From Nostoc sp. ATCC 43529 (lineage in GTDB: Bacteria > Cyanobacteriota > Cyanobacteriia > Cyanobacteriales > Nostocaceae), in the NCBI GenBank assembly GCA_003326205.1, contig LWTK01000033.1:1-64000 (forward strand): a DNA stretch of 64,000 bases, read 5' to 3'. The position numbers were made by a program, and so were the translations under genes. The first letter of the stretch is position 1. Every line of letters starts with the position of its first letter. The notes under the pieces are model-generated. The model did no database searches. It was not told the DNA's origin and saw nothing but the letters and a program-made list of their open reading frames with translations. Below are positions 46,867 to 55,767 of the stretch, in pieces.

Positions 46867-47472
46867 ATGAATCCACCAGAAGAATACATCAGTCATAATT
46901 CATTGAAAGTAGAACAAGAGGGAGCGAATTCAGCAAATAACGAGCTGCAATTTAGCAATGGGATTAGCGAAAGTAGGAGTTTGGATAAAGTTAGAGAAAT
47001 TCTTGTAGGCAATCAAATTAGAGATGTTGAAAAAAGATTTATCCGCTTAGAAGAACGGCTGATGCAAGAATTTACTAACGTGCGAGATGAAAGTAAAAAA
47101 CGTTTAGATGCTTTAGAAAATTATGTTAAACAAGAAGTTGATTCCTTAACACAGCGCCTTAAAAACGAGCAGAAAGAACGCGATATTCAACTGAAAGCCC
47201 TTGCAGAAGAAAATAAAAATGTCAGTCTAAATTTAGAAAATAAGTTGACTCAATTTGACGAACAAACTACTAAGAGTCAACGAGAGTTACACGATCAAAT
47301 TCTCAACCAATCTAAAAGTTTACAAGATGATATTCAAAAAAAATCCCAAGAAATTTTAGTTTTACTAGAACGGGAAGTTCAACAGCTTCGTAGAGACAAA
47401 ACAGATCGTTCCAATCTTGCAGCTATGTTCGCAGAATTAGCTGTCAAGTTGAACGCTGACAATAAGTCTTAA
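46867..47472 (+). CDS. Coiled-coil protein, first gene of the signalling cassette
   Basis: A 201-residue hydrophilic protein of no family I recognise. After a short variable start it is almost wholly predicted coiled coil: IRDVEKRFIRLEERLMQEFT, KKRLDALENYVKQEVDSLTQ, SKSLQDDIQKKSQEILVLLE. It ends with a short conserved-looking segment RSNLAAMFAELAVKL. The ATG at 46867 is preferred; AAGGA lies a little upstream. 100 bp before the OmpA-domain gene, same strand. It may scaffold or link the cassette products; that is inference only. Confidence 0.75.
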   Translation: MNPPEEYISHNSLKVEQEGANSANNELQFSNGISESRSLDKVREILVGNQIRDVEKRFIRLEERLMQEFTNVRDESKKRLDALENYVKQEVDSLTQRLKNEQKERDIQLKALAEENKNVSLNLENKLTQFDEQTTKSQRELHDQILNQSKSLQDDIQKKSQEILVLLEREVQQLRRDKTDRSNLAAMFAELAVKLNADNKS

Positions 47473-47579
47473 ACTCAAAAATTAGGAAACACAAAGTTGA
47501 TTGTTAGAGCCTCAGCACAGTTCTTCTATTAACAACAAAATGTTACTTAATAAAAACTGGGAATTGGGGGATTTTGGTA

Positions 47580-49367
47580 ATGAGTGACTCTTCGATGAAT
47601 CAAATACCAAAAGTATCTCCCGAAGGTTTGAAAAGCAATAGCAAGACCTCCGAAATTAAGGATGAATTAACTGTACTCCGCAGTTTGCTACTAGATATTG
47701 AGCCGACTAAACTTGAAAAACTTTATGAACGGCTAGAAAACCCCGAAATTCAACCAGAAGATATTAGCAATATGCTTCCAGAAGCTGTAATCTTGCGCTC
47801 AAAGCAAGATAAACAACTCGGAGAAGTAATGGTATCAACTGTTGAAGAAGCTATTCAAGTTTCTGTGAAACAAGATCATAATGTGCTTGCAGATGCATTA
47901 TTTCCAATAATTGGGCCAGCTACTCGTAAGGCGATTTCTACAGCTCTTGAAGAAATGATTCAATCTCTGAATCAAACCTTAGAACATAGCTTATCTCCAC
48001 AAAGTTTTCAGTGGAGATTAGAAGCGCAACGCACAGGAAAATCATTTGCAGAAATTGTGCTGCTACGGACGCTAGTTTACCGAGTAGAACAAATATTTCT
48101 GATTCATAAAGAATCTGGATTATTACTTCAACATTTAGTAACAAAGCACGTTACAATTCAAGATCCCGATTTAGTAGCTGCTATGTTGACAGCTATCCAA
48201 GATTTTATCAAAGATTCGTTCAACGTCCAAAAAGGAGATGGGATAAAAAGTTTACGTTTTGGAGAAGTTACCATTTGGATTGAAGAGGGGCCGCAAGCAT
48301 TAATAGCGGCAATGATTCGGGGAAATCCTCCCCAAGAATTAAGATTAGTTTTACAAGAAGCAATCGAAAAAATTCACCTGAAATTTAGTAGAGAAATTAA
48401 AGATTTTGCCGGAGATACAGAAATATTTGATGTCAGTAAACCCGATTTAGAAGATTGCTTGGTAGTTAAGTATAAATCTGCTGCTAAAAAAAATTATACA
48501 TACGCTTGGATTCTCTTAGGTGTAATGGCGATCGCTTTTGGAATTTGGGGCTTTTTTACTATTAGAGAACAACTCCGTTGGCGAGCCTATCTGCAAAAAC
48601 TCAACTCTCAGCCAGGAATTATTGTAATTAACTCCCAGCAAAGTTTTGGCAAATACTTTATCAGGGGAATGCGCGATCCTCTAGCAGTAGATCCTAATAC
48701 ACTGATACAACAAACAAATCTTAACCCCAATACAGTAAGCAGTCAGTGGCAACCCTACTTGTCTTTGGAACCAGAATTTACTACCAAAAGAGTTAAACAA
48801 TTGTTACATCCACCCCCAACTGTATCATTACAAGTTGATAAAAATGGTATTCTCAACGCCACAGGTTATGCATCCCGTCAATGGATTTTACAAGCACGTA
48901 AATTATGGAATTTTATTCCGGGTATCACTCAATTTCAGGATAAAAATCTTGGAGAAATAGAACTTAGCCAATTGGAGAAATATAAAATACAAATAGAACA
49001 AAAAATATTGTTTTTTGTAGAGGGGAAAGTTAAACTTAGCTCTGGTGAAGTTAGTAAGCTACCTAATTTAACTCTATCAATACGCAATTTTTTGAATATT
49101 GCTAAGTATTTAGATAAAGACGTGCAAATTCAAATCATTGGACATACCAATAGCACAGGAACAGAGCAAACAAATATGCTCCTCAGTCAAGCCCGCGCTG
49201 AGAAAATTTTATCTTATTTCAAATCCCAAGGACTCAATACAAAACAACTTCAAGCCATAGGCATAAGTTCTAACCAACCTTTACAGGCGCAAGTAACACC
49301 AGAATATCAAAATGTTACTAGCCGTCGAGTATCTTTTAAAGTATTGATAGCTAATAAATCTGATTAA
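47580..49367 (+). CDS. OmpA-domain membrane protein
   Basis: A 595-residue protein. The N-terminal 300 residues are helical and apparently cytoplasmic (ELTVLRSLLLDIEPTKLEKL, QVSVKQDHNVLADALFPIIG, GKSFAEIVLLRTLVYRVEQI). One membrane helix follows (AWILLGVMAIAFGIWGFF). After a region with BON-like strands comes an OmpA/MotB-type peptidoglycan-binding domain (VQIQIIGHTNSTGTEQTNML, LSQARAEKILSYFKSQGL, SRRVSFKV). The order, cytoplasmic sensor-like part then cell-wall anchor, is reminiscent of MotB-like force or scaffold proteins. ATG at 47580. Second gene of the cassette; a small GTPase follows after 18 bp. Confidence 0.85.
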   Translation: MSDSSMNQIPKVSPEGLKSNSKTSEIKDELTVLRSLLLDIEPTKLEKLYERLENPEIQPEDISNMLPEAVILRSKQDKQLGEVMVSTVEEAIQVSVKQDHNVLADALFPIIGPATRKAISTALEEMIQSLNQTLEHSLSPQSFQWRLEAQRTGKSFAEIVLLRTLVYRVEQIFLIHKESGLLLQHLVTKHVTIQDPDLVAAMLTAIQDFIKDSFNVQKGDGIKSLRFGEVTIWIEEGPQALIAAMIRGNPPQELRLVLQEAIEKIHLKFSREIKDFAGDTEIFDVSKPDLEDCLVVKYKSAAKKNYTYAWILLGVMAIAFGIWGFFTIREQLRWRAYLQKLNSQPGIIVINSQQSFGKYFIRGMRDPLAVDPNTLIQQTNLNPNTVSSQWQPYLSLEPEFTTKRVKQLLHPPPTVSLQVDKNGILNATGYASRQWILQARKLWNFIPGITQFQDKNLGEIELSQLEKYKIQIEQKILFFVEGKVKLSSGEVSKLPNLTLSIRNFLNIAKYLDKDVQIQIIGHTNSTGTEQTNMLLSQARAEKILSYFKSQGLNTKQLQAIGISSNQPLQAQVTPEYQNVTSRRVSFKVLIANKSD

Positions 49368-49385
49368 AAATATACCACTTTATTT

Positions 49386-49886
49386 ATGGTTGTTCAGAAA
49401 AAAATTTGTATGATAGGTGCATTTGCTACAGGTAAAACTAGTTTAGTATCGAGGTTCGTTCACAGTATTTTTTCTGAAAAATATCATACAACTGTGGGCG
49501 TAAAAATTGATAAAAAAATTATAGATATTCAAGACAATAAGATAAATCTGATTCTTTGGGATATCTACGGAGAAGATGAATTTCAAAAAGTGCGAATGTC
49601 TTACTTACGCGGTTGTGCTGGTTATTTATTAGTCGCAGATGGTACTAGGCGCAATACTTTAGAAAAAGCTTTCGATCTCCAAACAAGAGTAGAAAATGCC
49701 ATTGGGAAAGTTCCATTTATTTTGGTGATGAACAAATACGATATTACTGATGAGTGGGAAATTGAAACTGCTGAATTAGATCAGGTGATAAAAAACGGTT
49801 GGACTGTGATTCAAACAAGTGCTAAAAATGGACTCGGTGTAGAAGAAGTTTTTCAAACTCTTGCTAAAAAAATTTTGGATTCCTAA
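49386..49886 (+). CDS. Ras/Rab-like small GTPase
   Basis: A 166-residue protein that keeps Ras-type numbering. G1 is GAFATGKTS (residues 11-19), G2 YHTTVGV (Thr35/36), G3 WDIYGEDE, G4 NKYD (116-119), G5 TSAKNG. The catalytic Gln of Ras (position 61) is replaced by Glu in DIYGED, which should lower intrinsic hydrolysis. There is no C-terminal Cys for lipid attachment. Bacterial members of this type (as MglA) act as switches with GTPase-activating partners. It is 18 bp after the OmpA gene and is followed at once by the next gene. Confidence 0.92.
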   Translation: MVVQKKICMIGAFATGKTSLVSRFVHSIFSEKYHTTVGVKIDKKIIDIQDNKINLILWDIYGEDEFQKVRMSYLRGCAGYLLVADGTRRNTLEKAFDLQTRVENAIGKVPFILVMNKYDITDEWEIETAELDQVIKNGWTVIQTSAKNGLGVEEVFQTLAKKILDS

Positions 49887-50276
49887 ATGCTAGATGTCCC
49901 TAATTCTGTGATTACCTATCTTATCAATTTTCTAACAGCAGAACGTTCTCTTGCCTATCTGTTGGTGAACAAAGATGGGAGTCTATTAGATTGGGGAGGC
50001 AAATTGGCAGAATATGGAATTACTAACCTCACTAAAGGAGAAAATATCAAAGAGCAAGTTTGCTTCTTAGAAGGGTTACTGCCACTGAATGATACCTCTG
50101 TATTTCTACCATTTATTAAAACAGAGTATGGCAGTTGTGCAGATGTTCATATGTTCCCCACTGAAGAAGGAGATTGGGTATTATTGTTAGATAGTAGCTG
50201 CGATGAAAACCATCTCTTTGCTACTCAACAAAAAGCTAATGAGTTTAGTCTTTTACAAGAAAAATTAAATAAATAG
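49887..50276 (+). CDS. Small PAS-like protein of the GTPase cassette
   Basis: A 129-residue acidic protein that starts on the base after the GTPase stop codon, so the two are surely co-translated. Blocks are RSLAYLLVNKDGSLLDWGGK, then LAEYGITNLTKGENIKEQVC, FLEGLLPLNDTSVFLPFIKT and GDWVLLLDSSCDENHLF. This looks like a PAS-like sensor fold; similar segments occur before cyclase or kinase domains in cyanobacteria, as far as I recall. A regulator of the GTPase or of the kinase downstream is plausible. Confidence 0.7.
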   Translation: MLDVPNSVITYLINFLTAERSLAYLLVNKDGSLLDWGGKLAEYGITNLTKGENIKEQVCFLEGLLPLNDTSVFLPFIKTEYGSCADVHMFPTEEGDWVLLLDSSCDENHLFATQQKANEFSLLQEKLNK

Positions 50277-50322
50277 TTCTATTTTTCATCTTAAACCCAA
50301 TTTAATCATCCAAAATTTAAAT

Positions 50323-51444
50323 ATGAATACATCCATTACAAATGATGTGCTGGCTGCTTTAAACATTTTAACTCTAGAGTATATTAATACAGGCTTATTT
50401 AAAATTATTGGTAATATACCTGATTGGTTAAATCAATTTTGTCATCAGAAATTAACCTCAGGGATGAATATATCAGTACCAGAGGAAAAATTTGGTTTTT
50501 TAAAAAACTTTTTAATTGATGCCGAAGAATTTTGGCTGAATAATAGCGGTAAAAAACTTAGTTCAGGTTTATGGACTGAAGTAGATACCAATGGACAAGA
50601 ACATCAATTTGAAGCTTATGCACTTTTTCTAAACAATAAAAGAATTTTATTAATTCAGCTTTTAGAAGAGACTTATCAAGATAAGCAATATCTTATACAA
50701 AAAGGTAGAGAATATGAATTAATTTATTATCAATTACTCAAAGATAATCAAAAAAAAGATATTTTGCTTCATTGTATTATGCATGATATAGCAGGACAAT
50801 TAAGTGCTATTAATGGCTGTTTATCACTACTAGAATATGAGAATTTAACACTCAAGGGGAAAGAATACTTAGAAGTTGGTAGGCAGCAATGTTTGAAGCA
50901 ACAGGTTCTAATTAAAGATATTTTAGATATTTTTTCTACTGAAGTAATGTCATTAGAGAATTCTAATGTCGATATTCAAGAATCACCCAATATCTTAACT
51001 TCAATACGAGAAGTAATTGAATTTTTACAGCCCACTTTTTCTCAGAAAAATATCCAATTAGAGCTTACTAAGCAAATTGACACGACTATAGACTGGAGAG
51101 TTGTTGGAGAAAAATCTCGTTTAGATAGAGTGATTTCTAATCTAGTAGAGAATGCTTATCGTTATAGTGTTCAAGATTCTATTGTGACTATTAGTCTCCA
51201 GTTGGATGGAGAATATGTTTTAGTTAATGTAGACGATCGCGGTTCCGGCGTACCGCCAGAAATGGTAAAAAATTTATTTCAAAAGTTCTCCCAAGGCAAA
51301 GATAGATCCGGTAGAGCCGGTCTAGGTCTTTATTTCTGTAGAATCACACTAGAACGCTGGGGAGGTAGTGTTGGTTATTTACCCCGCCCGGAAGGTGGCT
51401 CTAGATTTTGGTTCCGCTTGCGAAGAAGGGCGATAAGGGGATAG
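50323..51444 (+). CDS. Sensor histidine kinase (HATPase)
   Basis: A 373-residue kinase. Residues 1-130 form a poorly conserved input domain with no membrane segment. The dimerisation helix holds HCIMHDIAGQLSAINGCLSL, in which His154 of H-D is the likely phospho-acceptor. The ATP-binding part has SNLVENAYRYS (N box), DDRGSGVPPE (G1) and AGLGLYFCRITLERWGGSV (G2). Fully soluble. Last gene of the five-gene run; no response regulator is adjacent, so the partner is either the GTPase cassette or a regulator elsewhere. Confidence 0.9.
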   Translation: MNTSITNDVLAALNILTLEYINTGLFKIIGNIPDWLNQFCHQKLTSGMNISVPEEKFGFLKNFLIDAEEFWLNNSGKKLSSGLWTEVDTNGQEHQFEAYALFLNNKRILLIQLLEETYQDKQYLIQKGREYELIYYQLLKDNQKKDILLHCIMHDIAGQLSAINGCLSLLEYENLTLKGKEYLEVGRQQCLKQQVLIKDILDIFSTEVMSLENSNVDIQESPNILTSIREVIEFLQPTFSQKNIQLELTKQIDTTIDWRVVGEKSRLDRVISNLVENAYRYSVQDSIVTISLQLDGEYVLVNVDDRGSGVPPEMVKNLFQKFSQGKDRSGRAGLGLYFCRITLERWGGSVGYLPRPEGGSRFWFRLRRRAIRG

Positions 51445-51462
51445 GCAGATAGCAAGGCACGG

Positions 51463-51533
51463 GAGCAGGGAGCACAGGGAGCAGGGGAGAAGAGTTTTCC
51501 CCTCTGCTCCCTGCCCCCTGCCTCTTCTTCATA
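51463..51533. terminator. Repeat-based hairpin between convergent genes
   Basis: GGGAGCAGGGGA pairs with TCCCCTCTGCTCCC in a long, imperfect stem made of AGGGAGC repeats. It separates the kinase gene from the chromate transporter gene, which ends towards it. Confidence 0.5.
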
Positions 51534-51540
51534 CCCAACA

Positions 51541-52728
51541 CTATATGCGTGAAACAAGTCCGATCGCTCCCCCTGCTAGCACTAACCAAGCAGAGTTTAT
51601 TTTGAATCGAAACACAGCGATCGCACTCACAATTGCCAGAGTAATTGTTAACCAATCCACTAGTGCGGCTCGTCCTAATGTGTAGGTAACTCCTGCCATT
51701 AATCCTAGAGAAGCTGCATTCACGCCATCTAAAAATCCACTTGCCCAACGAGATTGACGCAACTTAGAAACCCAAGGATTAACTGCCCACACCAGCACAA
51801 AAGCTGGTAAGAAAATCCCAATCGTACCGGCGATCGCTCCCGCATTTCCCGCTAACAAATAGCCGATAAATGTGGCAGTTGTGAAAACAGGGCCTGGTGT
51901 AAATTGTCCGATGGCCACGGCATCTAAAAGCTGCTGGGACGTAAGCCACTGGTTGCGCTCAACTAATTCTCGTTGCAAAAATGCCAGCAATACGTAACCG
52001 CTGCCATACAGAACACAGCCTATTTTGAGAAAGAAGAAAAACACATTAATCCAACTAAGTGATGTGACTGCTGTTGTACTACCAGCCTGAGCCAAAACAC
52101 CTGAAAATGGCAATAGGAATGCTCCCGTTATGTTTCCTCTATTTTGCCAATTTTTCAGTAGCATCACTGCTACACCTAGTAAAATCAGCACCAAAATTTC
52201 ATTGAGTCCAGCAAAGTAAGCAGCGATCGCCCCAACTCCAGCAATAATTGTCGGTATATCTTTGGCTGCCTTTTTGCCCAGATTCCACACAGCCTGAAGT
52301 ACCACAGCAATAATTACAGGTTTAATTCCATAGAGCAGCCATTCCACCTGGGGAACAGTTTGATAGCGGGCATATATGGCGGCTAATATCCATACGATCG
52401 CCATTGCGGGGAAAATAAAACAAGTGCCCGCAACCAGTAAACCACGCCATCCGGCTCGTTCGTAGCCAATGTGAATTGCTAATTCCGTTGAGTTGGGGCC
52501 TGGAATCAAATTCGTAATTCCCAGTAAATCTAGCAGTTTCTCCCGGCTCATCCACTGACGGCGATTCACCACTTCATTGTCCATCATCGCAATATGGGCA
52601 GCAGGGCCACCAAAGGCGATCGTCCCCAATCGCAAAAACACCATTGCCAGTTCCGTTAATCGCTGTTTCTGCTGTCTGGGAGTCAGAGCATTCTCGGATT
52701 TCTGGATATCCTCAGCTTCCTGAGTCAC
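51541..52728 (-). CDS. chrA: Chromate efflux transporter
   Basis: A 395-residue two-domain CHR-family transporter with about ten to twelve membrane helices. Each half begins with a similar block: FLRLGTIAFGGPAAHIAMMD and FFLKIGCVLYGSGYVLLAFL; each has a G-P-x-(S/T) element (LIPGPNSTELAIHIGYERAG and QFTPGPVFTTATFIGYLLAG). ChrA exports chromate and gives resistance, though some homologues carry other anions. A PadR-type regulator lies 630 bp away, after a divergent phosphatase gene, and a palindrome is present in the divergent promoter region. Confidence 0.93.
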   Translation of the reverse strand: MTQEAEDIQKSENALTPRQQKQRLTELAMVFLRLGTIAFGGPAAHIAMMDNEVVNRRQWMSREKLLDLLGITNLIPGPNSTELAIHIGYERAGWRGLLVAGTCFIFPAMAIVWILAAIYARYQTVPQVEWLLYGIKPVIIAVVLQAVWNLGKKAAKDIPTIIAGVGAIAAYFAGLNEILVLILLGVAVMLLKNWQNRGNITGAFLLPFSGVLAQAGSTTAVTSLSWINVFFFFLKIGCVLYGSGYVLLAFLQRELVERNQWLTSQQLLDAVAIGQFTPGPVFTTATFIGYLLAGNAGAIAGTIGIFLPAFVLVWAVNPWVSKLRQSRWASGFLDGVNAASLGLMAGVTYTLGRAALVDWLTITLAIVSAIAVFRFKINSAWLVLAGGAIGLVSRI

Positions 52729-52766
52729 TGTGATTTTCCTAATTTAATGATGTTGATAGCATCAAT

Positions 52767-52783
52767 ATATCGAATTTCGATAT
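52767..52783. promoter_or_regulatory. Candidate operator between chrA and the phosphatase gene
   Basis: ATATCGA-ATT-TCGATAT is a perfect 7-bp inverted repeat in the divergent promoter region. A half site TCGATAT recurs at 52851-52857, just before the phosphatase gene. A nearby PadR regulator makes an operator role plausible. Confidence 0.5.
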
Positions 52784-52869
52784 CGTAAATCTATATATTA
52801 GAAGTTAATTCATGCTACCATGCCCTTGAGCATAAAATACGGTAAAACAATCGATATTATGGAGTATAT

Positions 52870-53295
52870 ATGAGTGATATTAAAAAAGTAAGCGATGAGT
52901 ATTTCGCAGGTGGACAGCCAACCCCAGAGACACTAAAACAGCTTGCAGGCGAGGGGTATAAGTCTGTGGTTAATTTGCGCTCCCTTGATGAGGCTGGAGC
53001 ATTAGCAGACGAACAGCAACAGGCTCAAGCCGTAGGACTTGAATATGTCAACGTTCCACTCAAGCCAAGCCAAGCGAACGACAACTTAACTGCAAAAGTT
53101 CTCTCAGAACTACAGCAATTGCCGACTCCCGTATATTTTCATTGTGGAGCAGGTGGACGAGCCAGCGCCCTAGCACTCATAGCCTTTGCAACTCAACATC
53201 ACCTCAACCGCGAACAAGTTTTAGCAAAAGCAAAAGAACTTGACATCAATCCAGAACAAGCTCATCTCAAACAGTTTTTAGAAAATTTGGAATAG
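52870..53295 (+). CDS. Blh-like (DUF442) protein tyrosine phosphatase domain protein
   Basis: A 141-residue protein of the beta-lactamase-hydrolase-like N-terminal domain type. The P-loop is FHCGAGGRAS with His91, Cys92 and Arg97 (C-x4-R, as in DUF442/rhodanese-like phosphatases); the Asp-rich opening GGQPTPETLKQLAGEGYKSV with VVNLRS is the other signature. In better-known relatives the domain is tied to sulfide or stress metabolism; here the gene is next to a chromate transporter. Good ribosome binding site GGAG, five bases before the ATG. Confidence 0.88.
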   Translation: MSDIKKVSDEYFAGGQPTPETLKQLAGEGYKSVVNLRSLDEAGALADEQQQAQAVGLEYVNVPLKPSQANDNLTAKVLSELQQLPTPVYFHCGAGGRASALALIAFATQHHLNREQVLAKAKELDINPEQAHLKQFLENLE

Positions 53296-53356
53296 GGCAT
53301 TGGGAGATGTGGGAGGATGGGGAAGAAATCTTTCCCCCCCACACTCCCCACACTCC

Positions 53357-53659
53357 CTACTCCTCAAACAACTCCCCAAATAATTCCCGTACCTTTTCTT
53401 TAGCATCGTCTAAGGTCATTTTTCCCAAATCTGTAGCTCGGTATAGGCGTCGGCTCTGCCGTCCGGTTCTTTCTTCAACTGAATATAGATATCCCTTACG
53501 CTCCATCTCGTGCAGCATTGGGTATAGTGTTCCCGCGCTGAGTTTATAGCCGTGACGTGCCAACTCTTCAATAATGCCTAGCCCAAAAATTGGCTCCTGA
53601 ACTGCATGATGCAAGATGTGAAGTCGAATTAAGCTTGAGTAAAACTCTCGTCCATTCAT
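53357..53659 (-). CDS. PadR family transcriptional regulator
   Basis: A 100-residue winged-helix repressor of the PadR type. RLHILHHAVQEPIFGLGIIE and ELARHGYKLSAGTLYPMLHE are the helix-turn-helix core, followed by RKGYLYSVEERTGRQSRRLY (the wing) and a short dimerisation helix ELFGELFEE. The start ATG at 53659 is preferred; an upstream frame would add 26 non-family residues. PadR regulators sit near chrA in many bacteria, so control of chrA and the phosphatase is plausible; the palindrome at 52767 is a candidate target. Confidence 0.9.
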   Translation of the reverse strand: MNGREFYSSLIRLHILHHAVQEPIFGLGIIEELARHGYKLSAGTLYPMLHEMERKGYLYSVEERTGRQSRRLYRATDLGKMTLDDAKEKVRELFGELFEE

Positions 53660-54476
53660 TGGGCAAAGCGTTTGCAACACTTGTATTATTTTGAATTTTA
53701 GATTTTGGATTGTGAATAGGCTAGAAATTACGCACATTCTACGATTCTTGCCCTTTGTGCAACGTCTCTTAGAGAAGGTTTAGTAAATCTATCTATAGTA
53801 ATTATTTTAGTAATTGCTATTAAAGTTTCATTTTCACCTATATCAGGTTGAGTGTTGTTGGGTTTTCCCACAGATAGCTTGCACAGATGCCAGCATCAAC
53901 GCCAAGGTGGGTAATTTTGGATGTACTTTATCATACATGCCGTTCGAGTATAATCTATGCAACAACTTATGCTCAGAACAGAAAGAAAGTACAGAATCAG
54001 TGTACAGATTTTTGAAAAAATCAAATAATAATTCTATGGGAATTAAATGTAAAAATAACTACTTGCAAACATTTATGTAGATATATTTATGTCTTTTTCT
54101 TTGTAGAAGGTGCGCCAAATTGGCATGAATCAAACAACAAAACAGTGCTAAAAAAATGAAATAGAAATCAACAAGCAGCAATAGCTAATATTTAGAATTA
54201 GCTAAAACACATATTGATTTTACAATTAATCAATTTGGCTTGAGCATCTTTGAGTATTTACCATTACCAAAAATTATAAAATTTCAGCACTCAGGACTCA
54301 CAAAGTAGAATAAAGAGAGGAATTTCGTATGATTGCTATATTTATTCATCAAGTCTTTGTCTGATTTTTTTAACTATTCTGAGTTTTTACCAAATTCTTA
54401 CAAAAAAAATTCAAAAAAGACATAAAACAAACGACTAATGACTAGTGGCTAATTCTAAACCTACTTTTATTAAGAT
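53660..54476. other. 817-bp leader region of polysaccharide block B
   Basis: Between the PadR gene and the UDP-sugar dehydrogenase gene. It contains the conserved element copy B (54088-54150) and is otherwise AT-rich. An 88-codon frame (53814-54080) has no family look and is not called. Confidence 0.6.
54088..54150 (+). promoter_or_regulatory. Conserved upstream element, copy B (polysaccharide block B)
   Basis: TATGTCTTTTT (54088-54098), 15 bases, GCCAAATTGGCATGA (54114-54128), 17 bases, TGCTA. It matches copy A at 28431-28493 without gaps, while the 15-base spacer is not conserved. It ends about 350 bp before the dehydrogenase start. Confidence 0.6.
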
Positions 54477-55757
54477 ATGAGCAACCGCATTGCAGTTATT
54501 GGCCTTGGCTACGTTGGTTTACCTGTTGCCCTGGCATTTGCTAAAAAATTTCCTCATACGATTGGATTTGATATCAATTTAGAGAAAGTTAAAAGTTTAA
54601 AGCAAGGCATCGATCGCACAAATCAAATTTCTAGCGAAGAGTTAAGAAATTCTAGTTTAATCATCACTTCAGAACTCTACGATTTAGTAGACACCAACTT
54701 TTTTATAGTTGCTGTGCCAACACCAGTTGACCGCAACCATAATCCTGATTTGACTTTACTAGTTAAAGCTTCTGAACTTGTTGGTAAAGTGTTACAACCT
54801 GGAGCGATCGTAGTATATGAATCTACAGTTTATCCAGGAGTTACTGAGGATATTTGCAAAGCAACTTTAGCCAAAGTATCAGGCTTGCAACCTGGTATTG
54901 ATTTCAAATTGGGCTATTCTCCAGAACGGATAAATCCGGGTGACAAAGCTCATACACTAGAAAAAATTGTCAAAGTAGTAGCTGGGGAAGATGCGGAAAC
55001 TCTCGAACGAGTTGCAAGTGTCTACACAGCGATTATTGATGCTGGCGTTTATCGCACCTCCTCAATAAAAGTAGCTGAGGCTGCCAAAGTCATTGAAAAT
55101 ACCCAGCGAGACTTAAATATTGCTTTGATGAACGAACTCGCGTTAATATGCGATCGCCTTGGTATCCGCACCCATGATGTTTTGGCAGCTGCTGGCACCA
55201 AATGGAACTTTTTGCGATTTACTCCTGGACTTGTTGGTGGTCACTGCATTGGGGTTGACCCTTACTATCTAACTACCAAAGCAGAAGAATTGGGATATCA
55301 TCCCGAAGTCATCCTAGCTGGTCGTCGAATTAACGACAGTATGGGTACTTACCTTGGTCAGCGTTTTGTCAAACTCCTAGTTGAAGCTAACCTCTCGATT
55401 AAACAAGCACGGGTAGGAATTCTCGGTCTCACCTTTAAAGAAAACGTACCCGATATCCGCAATAGTCGCATACCAGATGTGGTGAGAGAGTTGCAGCAAT
55501 TTGGTATTGAACCACTCTTACACGATCCTCTGGTAGATCCTGACGAAGCACAGCAAGAATATGGGATTGATTTAGTTGATTGGCATAACCTATCTGATTT
55601 AGATGGGTTAATACTTGCAGTCAGCCATCAGGCCTATTTAAATATGCCTTGCGAACAACTTCTGAACTGTTTGCGTCCAGGTGGGGTACTGATGGATATC
55701 AAATCTATTTTCAGCCAAGCTACAATACCATCCCATATTCATTACTGGAGCTTATAG
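54477..55757 (+). CDS. Nucleotide sugar (UDP-HexNAc/UDP-Glc) dehydrogenase
   Basis: A 426-residue NAD-dependent dehydrogenase that oxidises a UDP-sugar to the uronic acid. The N-terminal Rossmann turn is [19 protein letters not shown], the substrate Lys region [20 protein letters not shown], and the catalytic Cys lies in [35 protein letters not shown] opens the C-terminal NAD-like domain. The pattern is that of the WbpO/TviB/WecC branch (HexNAc) more than of classical Ugd, but the next gene is a uronate epimerase type, so both substrates are open. First gene of block B; the following gene starts after 10 bp. Confidence 0.92.
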   Translation: MSNRIAVIGLGYVGLPVALAFAKKFPHTIGFDINLEKVKSLKQGIDRTNQISSEELRNSSLIITSELYDLVDTNFFIVAVPTPVDRNHNPDLTLLVKASELVGKVLQPGAIVVYESTVYPGVTEDICKATLAKVSGLQPGIDFKLGYSPERINPGDKAHTLEKIVKVVAGEDAETLERVASVYTAIIDAGVYRTSSIKVAEAAKVIENTQRDLNIALMNELALICDRLGIRTHDVLAAAGTKWNFLRFTPGLVGGHCIGVDPYYLTTKAEELGYHPEVILAGRRINDSMGTYLGQRFVKLLVEANLSIKQARVGILGLTFKENVPDIRNSRIPDVVRELQQFGIEPLLHDPLVDPDEAQQEYGIDLVDWHNLSDLDGLILAVSHQAYLNMPCEQLLNCLRPGGVLMDIKSIFSQATIPSHIHYWSL

Positions 55758-55767
55758 GAGAAAAATT

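Noticed and set aside
53814..54080. 88-codon frame before block B
   Set aside because: Non-ATG start, composition like non-coding AT-rich DNA and no family resemblance.
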